From Rallus limicola (Eukaryota; Chordata; Aves; Gruiformes; Rallidae), in the NCBI GenBank assembly GCA_022605955.1, contig JAKCOZ010000003.1:40636761-40700760 (forward strand): DNA of 64,000 nucleotides, given 5' to 3'. The notes beneath the pieces were generated by a model that made no database searches, was not told where the DNA came from, and saw only the letters and a list, made by a program, of their open reading frames with translations. Every line of letters starts with the position of its first letter. The first letter of the stretch is position 1. Positions 43,301 to 55,300 of this stretch are shown here, one piece after another. A program made the translations under genes and the position numbers.

Positions 43301-46300
43301 AAATCTGTAAGTGCAAACATTTAGAGGAAAAAAAACACCAAACCCAAATGAAAACTGACTTAGGAAATCTGGTAATCAGAAGATACTGTGCAAGTACAAA
43401 ATAAATCTCCCTATTTTCAAATTCTTGCCCCAAAACTGCATGTTGCTGGCGCAGTAATTAAGGTCATACTTTGATATTGTATTACAGTGTTTCTTCTTGT
43501 GGATGAGTATTAACGGGTATATCACAGATTAAAAATTATAGAATTCAACAGCACACTGATTTTTTTAAAAGGCAGGCTTTTAATTTTACAATCTTCCAGC
43601 TTGTTATAAACCAGACACTTCTTTGTTTATGGTCATTATTTCTTGTCATATCCATGTAGTTCTTCCTGCTATAATACAAAAGATTGCCTGCACTGTTATG
43701 CTTTGGTCTGTCTCCAACTCACTGATAAAAAAACTATTACTTGTTTGGAGAGGGGGAGGGGAGGAGGAAGAATAAAGCTCATCTTATCTGTTTTAACAAG
43801 CTTGTTCAGCAAACAAAGCCTGTATGAACAAACATGTCAGTTATACTAAGATCCTGATTAAACATTTCCTTTTTAACTACTGTGTCTCCCGAAGTGTTTC
43901 ATGCATTTCAAATACCTTCTGAGTCAGAAAAGTCAATTCTTTAAAAAAAAAAAGCATTTGCTATTTTTAGAGGAGAGTACACAATGCTGTTCATGTAATT
44001 TACAATCAAAATCTATCTCCACAGTAAGAGAACGTACATTTATAACCTTCACACAGTTTAGAAACAAGAAGACAACTAGACAGTGGAATTTCAGAGAAAT
44101 CAGGAGGTCCCACATGAAAACATTTTGGGTCTATTAGTTGTACATGCAAAAAGGTGGCTGAAGACCCCAGTTGCTATGGCATTTCCACTGGTGCAACTTA
44201 AGGTACAGTGCCTGCAGCTGAAGCACCCCTCTCCAGACATGCAGCATGCACCAAAGCAACCCATTATTCTTTAATAAAGGGCTAGCAAAAGCTGGACAGG
44301 TTTCCCATCTCTGTGGCTCTGCTATTACAGCTTCATTTGAATGCAGGGTCGTAACAACATCTTCTACTTGTGGAAGGAAAACCATGAACCAACAGATTCA
44401 CCTTAAGAATTACGGTTTTTACACAGGTACAACTATGATTAAAATTAGACCTGTGCATGAAACTCATTAAAAGGGCATGTCAGCTCTGTAAGGATAAATA
44501 AGACCAAAGCATGGCTGTAAATACTTGCTTTAGATGGAAACATTACATGCATTATTCTGAATTTTCTAACTGTATGTGGTTTTCAATCACTATGCAGAGA
44601 AGCAGGAGACACAGGAATCATTCAGAACTGCACATTAGAGAGTGAGCTTGAGTAATATCAAAACAGCTTAGGGATTTGACTCACAATAGCGGCTTATATG
44701 TATTCCATATACTACTCCAAGTATTTTAGTTGGCGCCACAGGAATTAATACTTGCAATCTAGGGCTGTTGATACAGCAGTTAATAAAATAACAACATACT
44801 ACTAATTCAGTTATGGTACAAAGTTAGCATTCAAACAACAAAACAGACACACAAGTACCTCCTGAAAACAGTAATACAACACAGACCCAGAGGAATCCAG
44901 TGTCAGAACAGACTCAGTGTCCCCCTTGATTCGTGAATGAAGTCCTCTGAAAGCTAATGTAGTACAAGTGTGTCTCAAGTTGGGAAAAATGGCCAAAAGC
45001 ATCCAGTAGTTAGGCCAAGATATGTTGCAAAACAGCCTGAAAGCTAGAATAAATACATAAATAAAAAACAAACAAACAAACAAACACACCCCCCCCACTA
45101 TACTTAAGTTTCCATCTTCCAAAACAGCAACTGATGTTTTTTCTGCATTCACCATTTACGATATTAAGTGTTTTAATTTGAAATGAAAGAAGTTTAGTTT
45201 TAGACCTTGCCAAAGTATTGCACTGATTTTGGTTCACTTCTCATGATGACCACTGAGAGCTATGCAGCTGAAGTCCAACCTGTCTGAGGATTACAGACAT
45301 TCCTCACTATGTTTCCTAGTGGTCTAACAGTAACACCCATGCAACAGTATGTGGGAAACTCAGCTTGCTTCATAATCCTTTAGCACTGAAGAATACAATG
45401 AACAAGTTATAAAACACTGTAGCTGGAAGCTGGGAATAGCAAAATTTGTACCGCAAGGAACTAACCAGAAGAGGTGAGAAAGCTAAGAAGCTGCTACCCT
45501 TCCCCTGCTCCTCCTTACTGGCATTACACAGCTTCTGGGGCAAAACTCTGAAGAATGCAAACCTCTCCACCATGATGACTGTATGACCCTTTTGCCATCT
45601 TAAGAATATTGCAATGTAAGTATTTATAACAGCAATATATATACAAAGCTGCTGCCTGAGCACTCACATACAGTTCACGGTGTTGCACACATACACCCAC
45701 CTACTCCTGGGCACACTTCCTCCTTAACATTCAACTCTAGGATTCCTGCAGCAGAGTCTTATGTGTCAGATTTTATAAAATAATAATTTATCTGAAGGGT
45801 AAAACAGCAAGCACAGCCTGGGATTGGGTACCAGGGAACCAGAACAAAGAAATCCCTGGGCAATTGTACCCTTGGGACTCACAGACCCGTCCTTCATGTG
45901 CCCTTCAAGCGCCATCCCTGCATCCTTTACTCCAACTGTTTTGGTCTGTGGCCTTCTGATAACTAATTGGATTCTTCTTGTTTATTTGCAGTTTCAGCCA
46001 AAGGTTGGAGTCTCCTTACCTTCTGGTTTACTTTCCTTCTGCATCTGTCCTTGCTGGTGGAACATAGAGAAGTGGAGTCCCAGACTTGGGAAGAACACTA
46101 CCAAGTGTGGTATCAAAACACTTTCTCGTACTAAATGATTAAACACAGCACTGTGCCAGCTGCTAGGAAGCCTGCTAGGAAAATTTCCAAGAAAAATGCC
46201 TCTAACGTAGTCTAAAGGCTTCAGTAAATCTAGCTACTCATACTCAGTAAAGCTAAGCAGACAGCACAGATCATACCCTATTATAATGCTGTTTATTCAA

Positions 46301-49300
46301 ATTAAAACTTTCTTATTTACACTAAACAACTAATATTCCTCAAAAGCTCTTCCCTTTGTTTTTCATTAAGCATCCCTGACAACAGGCTACACAACCTTTG
46401 TCAATCTGTTCAAGTCACCTGATCATTCTATCCAATTTTATACCTAGGGTGACTGTCAGCCACAAACACAGGATGACCATCCTTAGTGAAACTGTAGGTT
46501 GTCAGCTCTGAACATAATTTAAATATCACAAACATGTTAATACTTTAAAAAACCCCATCAATCCTCAAGAAGGAACACAATAGACTAGCTTGTAAGTGAT
46601 AACCTTACTATTCCAATCAGATCAAATCTGAATTTGAGGTCCATAGAAGGCTTTAATCCATGTGCAGGGCATATTTTACTCCTCTAAGAAACTTCTACTT
46701 ATGTTGGTATGCTCCTACATAGAGTCCATGAATTCAGAGGCCCATATGTGTAGGGAGTACATTAACCACTGCTAGGTTATATAAAGCATATATATCTCTC
46801 TATACAATAATTAGTCTTCTTTTACACCAAAAAGGCAATTGCTGTTCACTGAAAAATGTTAACTGTCTCTCTTTACAGTCCACTGTTTCCTATTGCTCTG
46901 TTCTGAATCAAGTTTTGTCCTTCAGCAATGCACTGGTTTTCACTGGGATAGAGTTAATTTTCATCACAGCAGCTCTCATAGTGGGGTTTTTTTGGATTTG
47001 AAATCAAAACAGTGTTGAGAACACATTCATTTTTTTAGCTATTACTGATTAGTGCTTACACAGCACTAAGGTGTTACCTGTTTCTCACACTGTCCTGCAA
47101 GTGCATAGGCTTGGAGTGCACAAGACGTAAGGGAACAGACAGGACAGCTGACACCAACTGACCAAAGGAATATTCCATATTGTATGATGGCATGCTTCCT
47201 GGGGGATGGAGGAAGGAAAGGGCAATAGTGTTTGTCTTCCCAAGTAACCACTGCAGGTGATGGAGCCCTACTTTCCTGGAGATGGCTGAACACATGCCTG
47301 CTGATGAGAAGTGGAGGGATGAAGTCCTTGTTCTGCTTTGCTGGTGTGCACGCAGCTTTTGCTTTCTCTGTTAATGCCCTTATCTCAAACCGTAAGTCTT
47401 CTCACTTTTACTCTTCCAAATCTCTCTGCCATCCAACCATGTGGGAGCAGCCAAGCAGCTGTGAGGGGTATAGCTGCCTAATGGGGTTAACCCAGAAGAA
47501 GGAAGTTTAAGCAGAGATTTATTTACTGGAACAGCCAATGTATAGGGGCAATATATAGCCTCAGGGGAAACTACAAACCATTGAATTTCGAAATTGTGGA
47601 AAAGAGACACAGTTATGCTTGTTGGAGGGAAGCCATGAAAGCAAGAGAAAAAGTAGTAAAGGAGGAGATGGAGGGTCTTGTAGAGATGTAAGTTTGTGTG
47701 CTGTTTAGCAGGGAGGTGGCATGGTGTGCTCTGTCATGTTATGGAAGGTGTAGACAGAAAGACTCTCACACAGCCCGAGTTCCCCACGGTGGAACAACTT
47801 TTTTTCTAAGAAAGTTGTGGTTCTTGTGTTAATGAACGGTACTGAAACCTGACTCCAGGCTGCTGTGGCAGCCATCCAGAGGGTATAAAAGTTTGCTCAG
47901 TTGCTATTCAACACAATCTGAGTCTGTCACTTTCAATACACCACAGGAAATAAAAGCTTTCATGTTCCGGTTATTTTAAATGTTACATCTTGGGTTTAGA
48001 TCCTTTACATGAGAGTAGCATTTCTGGGGGAAAAAAAAGGAACAATCAAGCTGCTACAAAACAGGTGTTATCACTGTCTCTCTTAAATTACTGAATTCAG
48101 AAGACAGAAGGGAATAATGCAATAGAATAAAGCACAATCAAGAAATACTGAGAAATATGAAGTGTTGCAAGATTAAGTAATATTTTTAAGAGATCTAAGC
48201 CACTCACATATATGCACATATACTTTTATATGCTGAATGTAATAATTAAAAAAAACCCAGAAACATTGAAGCTACATATGCTTCCTGTTGATAGAGCCTA
48301 AACCAGTATTTTCTAGTCCTCTTAGTATTATTTAAGTAAAAAAAAACCCTCAACCAGACAATGATGCATATTGACTCAGAACAAACTCCAAAAAGCCTTA
48401 GATAAAACAACAATCTTGCTAAATTAAAATGAGAATTCTTCTGTTTTGGCTGTCACTGCCTTTCACTCATACAGATAACACTTCCATTAGGTGTAGAAGT
48501 AAAAACCAATATGGGGTCTGTTGCTTTCTGCACCGTCACTACTTATATACAAACATCTATGATGACTCTGTACAATTCTACTGTAAACTCTATCAAAAAG
48601 CAGGCACTGTATGAACCCCTGTCCATGACCCACAAATGCCACTTTGCAAGGTTTGATTTCAGGGAACAGGTAAGGCTGTAATGCTAAGGGCAATCCTTTT
48701 GGTAGAGGTTTACAAGAATCTGTCTAGTTAAGCATGTATCACGGCTTCTGTAATTCAGCTGCAAGAGAAGGATGAAAAATGTACAAAATACATGTTGCTT
48801 TGGAAAAAAAACCCACCCCTTTTTCCACAATTTTTGTACCATCCTAAATTGAAAATGACTACTTTTTCTGTATTGCAAATGAAAAAAAAAAATGTTGCTT
48901 GCCTATGGAAAATGACCAAAGAAACATAAATTCCAAGCTATACATGGTCACTCTACTCCCCCTTCTTCAGCCTGTACTGGAAGGTTGCTTTTGCTGTTTG
49001 ATTGGTTGGGGGGTGTTGTTGTTTTTTTTTAACAATGTGAGATCAAATAATTCAGCTTTGAACTTATGCACAGACACTGGAGCAAAACGCTGCTAATGGG
49101 GCGTTATCATGGGAATTAAAACAATACAAGATTACTTAATTTAATAGCCACCCTTATCTTAAATTACGTAAGAAGCAGGATCTAAGACTGTAATCTCACC
49201 TAAGTCACTGTTTATTAATCTTCAGTACTTCTAGAAGGTTTTCTGAAAGTCTCTTCCTAAACTTTTGAAGGAAAGCACAATTGCATTTTCTTCGGCAGAT

Positions 49301-52300
49301 ATTCAGGCTGATGAATCACATGGATCAATTCCATTTCAATATTTACCAATTAAATTTATAAATAGACAGCCAGACTATTACTGATACACCTTCTTAGATC
49401 TTTACTTCCATGTCACTAACAAAAAGAAAACACTGTGGAAGAAGGAAAAAAGAAAGTGTGGTTCATTTGCTAAACACTCTTCAACTGGCAAAAAAATATG
49501 TAACTTTTTTCATACGTATTTCTTTGGAGGTCAGTGGATAAAACTGAAGAATTTAAGACTAACCAATACAAACTTAGTCTGGATTTTGATATCCAACAGA
49601 GGTGTATTATGTCCATTCACCCTCAGTCACTAGCTGAACAAAACACAGAATGGGGAAGAGGGCTTTGAACTTCAGTTTAGAACATAGCGGTTTAATTTCC
49701 TGTTTCCAGTCTACTCAAGGGCATGTTTTGCAATTAAAATGTTAGATGTTAAGCCACAGGGTCAAATGAAAAGGCCCTGAAATGTGGAGACAAACAGGAG
49801 GTTGTGTCTCAAATTTCTTGTGCAACTGAACTCCCTCCTATATTCAGGACTGCTGACTATATTCTTTGCTGTGTCTGTCATTTGATTTAATGACTGATAA
49901 ATTCCAGGCTTATCATAGCTGTAGCTACAAAAGACTTCTCTGGCAGTATCATTCTGAGGAAAAAAATTTAGAGAACTCTGGAAAATATCTACCAGACTAT
50001 CAGACACAGAATCTGACAAACTGCATAGAACCTTGTGCTTGTTAAGCTTTTTTGCTTGTGGATTGGATTTTTTTTTTTAAGTAATGAATTAAAACTATTC
50101 TCTCATCTCCAACAACCTCATGTGCCAAAGACAAAGGGCTTTGATAAAGAAGTGGCAGTATGGCTGTATAGGTAGCTCAAGAAGTACTGCGACCTCAATT
50201 TCTCCAAAATTGTACTCAGGTATCGCGTACCAGCTCGGAAACCAGCTTCATTGCAACCACCACCATGGGGGCTGGGCAGCTCAGGTACCGTACTTTTCAG
50301 GAGGTACCCAGGGATCACATCTTTCACTCATTCTTACCATGGAAAAAGCAGATGGAAGAGCTGCACAAGAGTGCAGCACAGGGTTTGTGAAAGGCTTCTG
50401 CAGAACTGCCAACAGTGTCATGAATCAAGCCTGAGGGAGCTTGAATCAACAAGCTGTGTATACAGGCAGCTGTTCTGATCTTGTGAGTACTCTAGGTTAC
50501 TTTGCCCAGCTGGGCAAAATACATAACCTGTATTCTAGGTTACTGTACCCTTAGCCACACCACTGTTACTGCACTGTATTTACATTTCAGAATACATATG
50601 CTGCTACAAAGAAAAGAAAGAAAACAGCAAGATGAGAGGAAGAGATGTAAACTGTACAACAAAGAATACAACACTTTGTTCCTCTCTAGGCAAACCAGAT
50701 TTTTATTTAGAAAAGGATTTCTGTAGATCATAACACTGCCAGTGATGCGACCCCTCATAGTAACCGTTCTGTACTGTTCCGTGTATGAGGTGTTTTTGTC
50801 TTCAGATCTTAACCCCACAATCATAATTTTTACACATGAAAAGTTACCACAATGTGGGCTAGTCTTCCTGTGAAAAACACCCAACTTTGGCAAAGACAAG
50901 ATTTAGAATCTACTATTTCTCTTTTGGATACTCCACAAGAATGGCTTTACATGTGGGAGGTGGGAACAATCACAAAGAACTTTTATGTACAAAGGATATT
51001 GACCCTCCTGCATTTTAGCACTTGGTGTAGTCTCTTCCAGAAGAGACTCAACACAGCACTAGCCTGAATGTTTGCCAGATCAATCAACAGTTGCCAACAG
51101 TTTAGGTACTGTGATGGAGCTTCCTAGCATAATCAGTGTATGTGACACCGAACAAATACAGTACTCTTACCACTACTATGCAGGCCACTGTCATAGTAGC
51201 ATCACAATACTGTAATCATGGAAGACAGTTATGAAAGTTTCTTTAGGTTTTGTTTTTCATTTATTCAAAACTGAACAGGTTGCATGGTTTTAAACATTAT
51301 TCCTTATTTTCCTCTCATTCACATTTTAATTGATGAAGTGCATATTTTTGCACTTTAATATTTTCCAGTTGTTTGTAGAACACGACTTTAAATGCAGTAA
51401 GACTTTAAATACAAATATTAACACTTACAAATACTCAGTTGTGCCAAAAGAGGTACTGAGGCCTCAATGATATCTCCATCAATGATAAAAAGAACTAATT
51501 GGGATAACAAAACTGACAGCTTGCATTCACAGTTCCATTTTATGAAAATCTGCTCTTTGTCTTTCTCTTACAAGAAGAGACCTCTGACGGCACCAGGTTT
51601 CTAAAGTGCTTCCAACTGCCATAAATACAAGCCTGGCCCTTTCCAGAAACACCTGTTTACACACATGAAAAAACAGGTACAAGTGATTCTATTGATGTGT
51701 TAACAATTCATTATTACTGCAGAAGAAATAGTCAGACTTTATACAAAAGAAAGTGTTAGGGTCTTAAGTAGTAGGTAAATGAGGCACATTCTTAATTTTA
51801 AACACAGTTCACTCCCTCTAAAAGTCAACGGCACTGTGGAAGTATTTATACAAAGATTTTACTGTTTGCAGAATCATTCCTTCAACGTCAAAGAATGATT
51901 ACAAACCAAGAAAAGCTCTCTGCACTCAGATAAACTTACTAAATTGAACAAACTCCTCCACAGCTTGATGGGAGCACTGGTGTGAAAAAAATCCCCCAAA
52001 ATGTTTCCATGAAATGTAAGAATGCTGAATAGATTGATGTAGATGTAGCTTGAGACAAGTAATGTAACTTTGTGTCTTTTAAGAATGGATTAGTTTTGGA
52101 TTTTAAGAGAATAGGGCTGTAACTGAGTCATAACAGCATAACAGCTTTGAAGATAAAGAAGTAAGAACTTGTGTGGTTCAGACTAGACAGTATTTGCATG
52201 GCTTTAAGAATAGGTTAGTTTTGGATTTTAATAGAGCATGGCTGTAACCATCTGAGATGTTTTGTGAAAGCAGCCACAAAACTCAGCCATAACAGTGCAA

Positions 52301-55300
52301 CAGCCTTGAAACTAAAGAAAGTGAAGATAGGGGACTCATAAATAGTGAGACCAACGACCAATCAAGAGACAGAGTATATCTTGTTTTCACTGAAAAGGGG
52401 TTCCTAACCAGTTTGTGCAGGAATGTGTTTTGGAAACTATGGAAAAAACTGTAAAGAGCATGTGCTGAGAGAGAGGAAGACATCCAGCCTTCATCCCTGA
52501 AGACCACTGGAAAAACCTCCTGAGTGTCCCTGAGCATGCTCTATCTAGGAGGAATTAATGTAAGTGAATTCCTGGAAATAATTTGCATAACCCTGCCTTT
52601 TCTTAGATATTATAATGAACATGTAGAGTTAATCTGTATAAATATGAGAAATGTGGCTTTAATGGGTGCACACACTGGGAGGAGCTGTGTGTCCAGCACT
52701 GCAATAAAGGATACCTGCTTCATAGTCACCAAGGCTAGTGAGTTTTGATTCTGGCTTTGTGAGGCATCAGTCTGGCACCCCAGGTGGGACCATCTCTGCT
52801 CGGCTGCAGGATCCAGTAAGGAACAGGTCTCCCTAGGTGCGCCCCGGCATTTCCCAGAGGGACTCCTTGCCCTGCTCGGCTCACTGTGGGAGCAGACAAG
52901 ATCCATCCTCCAATTTTTAAAGTATTCTTTTAAATATATTTGAGCTCTTGGTTTGGTGGATGCCCAGTTGTATCTAGTATACTTGGCTATCTTGGTATTT
53001 GGTTTTTGGAGACGGGTCTTTTGGGGATACTGTAAGCCGTCGGGAGACATCCCATGCAAGTTAGTAGCCTGTAAATGCTGCTAATAATTGGATCTCGATA
53101 ACTGTATCAGGTATTGTTCTGGTTTGGATCTATCATACAAAGATCTTGTGCAGGTGTGACCAAGACATTTAAGTAACCCCAGAAAGTAAAACATCGGCCG
53201 GTTCAAGGCCAGAGTCGCTGCTGACCAAGGCCGAATCAATTGGGGATGGTCACACAGAGCCTCTGGAATCACATTTAGGAGAAAAAAAAACCCCACAAGC
53301 AGCTGCATTTTGCCACTGGAGAAGGGAGAATGGTTTGTGCTGAAAGAGACCTTAAAGATCACCTAGTTCCAAACCCCCCTAACGTGGGCAGGGACACCCT
53401 CCACTAGACCAGGTTGCTCAAAGCCTTATCTAACCTGGCCTTGAACACTGCCAGGGTGGGGGAAACCACAGCTTCCCTGGGCAAACTGCTCCAGTAACTC
53501 ACCGCCCTCACAGTAAAACTTTTTTCCTAATGTCTAATCTAAATCTACTCTCTTTTAATTCAAACCCATTACTCCTTGACCTATCACTATATTCCTTGAT
53601 AAACATCCCATCTCCAGTTTTCCTGTAACTCCCCTTTAGATACCAGAAAGAAGCAATAAAGTCTCCCCAGACCCTTCTCTTCTCCAGGCTGAACAAGCCC
53701 AACTCTCTCAGACTGTCTCTCAGAGGAGAGGTGCTCCAATCCTCTGATCATCTTCCTGCCCCTATTCTGGACTCATTCCAACAACTCAGTATCTTTCTTG
53801 TACTGGGGCACCCAGAGTTGGATGCAGTACTCCAGATGCAGATGGGGATCTCACCAGAGTGGAGTAACAGGTGAAAATCACCTCCCAGCCCAGGATATAA
53901 ATTGTTTTCTTGCCAGTTTGACAAACGTTCATCAGAGTTCTGAATCCAACGGAAATACTTTTGGAACATTTTGACATTTAGCCCACTCCCTCTGTCTTAC
54001 ATGGGTAAAAGCCATGAAGAACTCTGAGAGTTCTAAATATAATATTGTAAGCTTCCTGTTGATAGCTATCTTTTCCTCTAAACTTACACAGCACCTTGCA
54101 CAGGAAATCAACATACATACTCATAGATAAAACTAAACTCTATAAAACAAACTTAAACTTCCATTTACATAAAAGATTTGGTGCCCACAAAATCTTCCAG
54201 AGCACCAGCTATGGAAATGAAAACTATTAAAAAAGCAAGCATCCTCTTCACTTCATGTTTTAGAAGACTGAGTACCAAATTTGCCTCAAGATCATGAAAA
54301 TAAGGAACATCTCTACTGTAATACTTTCATATCCTCTTTAACGTGTCCTCCACCAGACCTAGCTTTGTGAAAGAAATTTATTGACATGCTTCAGCTCCAG
54401 ATTTTCTTCCAAATGGTCTCTACCATCCCCTCCAGGCTTTTCACTTCAAGCAACAAAATCAGGGAGCTCTGCATGAACATCAGTTCTCAGCAACAGCACC
54501 TTTGAGTTGTATGCTCAAGCCCACACAACAACTTCTTCCAGTTGCACAGAAAAAGCAGATTTTTTTTAAAAACGTTTTATTGCGCAATGGAGTAACGGTA
54601 TTACGTACAAAAGACTTTAAAAGTGATAGCCACATGATTGTTGTGTCTCTCAAAGGGGACGAACGTAACAAGATCACTTTAAAAAAAAAAAACCCTTTCC
54701 CTAAAACTGCATTTAGACAAGGCCTTTTTACCCTGCATACAGGAATGCAGATTACAGCCCTGTGATTGCAATGAACTTTAGTTGAAAGACCTTCTACTAA
54801 GGCCAGGATTAAGCACAAACCAAAACACCAACTGCTTGTACAAACTGTTATTTTAACATGAAGATAAAAAATCCTGCATAGAAATTTAATTAAAATTTTT
54901 AAAAAAGGTCCATCTTGCTACTTAAACCACCAACATATGCCCATAACCTTTGGATTCTAAAGGCAGTATCATAAAAAAGGATAGGGAATTTTTAGTGTAT
55001 TTAAGAGGGAAGCACAAGGCAATGGCAGCGTATTTCTTAACTGAAAATTTACTTTTTACTGCATTTTTTTCTCTAAATTTGGCAGAAGTTTTGTAATCTG
55101 AATTGGCAGGTCACTGAGGAGTTAAAATACAACGCAGCAAACTCTACCTTGTGCTTTAGCTACGGCTACCTAGTATGTCTGTCACTTAACGGGTCAAACA
55201 CCCCCCCCAAAATGCTGCATTTTCAACAGTACGGCTGTTGTTTCACCCAGTGTCTTGTCTTAATTCCATATTTGGCTATAGTTTTGTGTCTAACAGGACA

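Noticed and set aside
45065..45098. (AAAC)n followed by a C-run as a functional site
   Set aside because: Ordinary short microsatellite.
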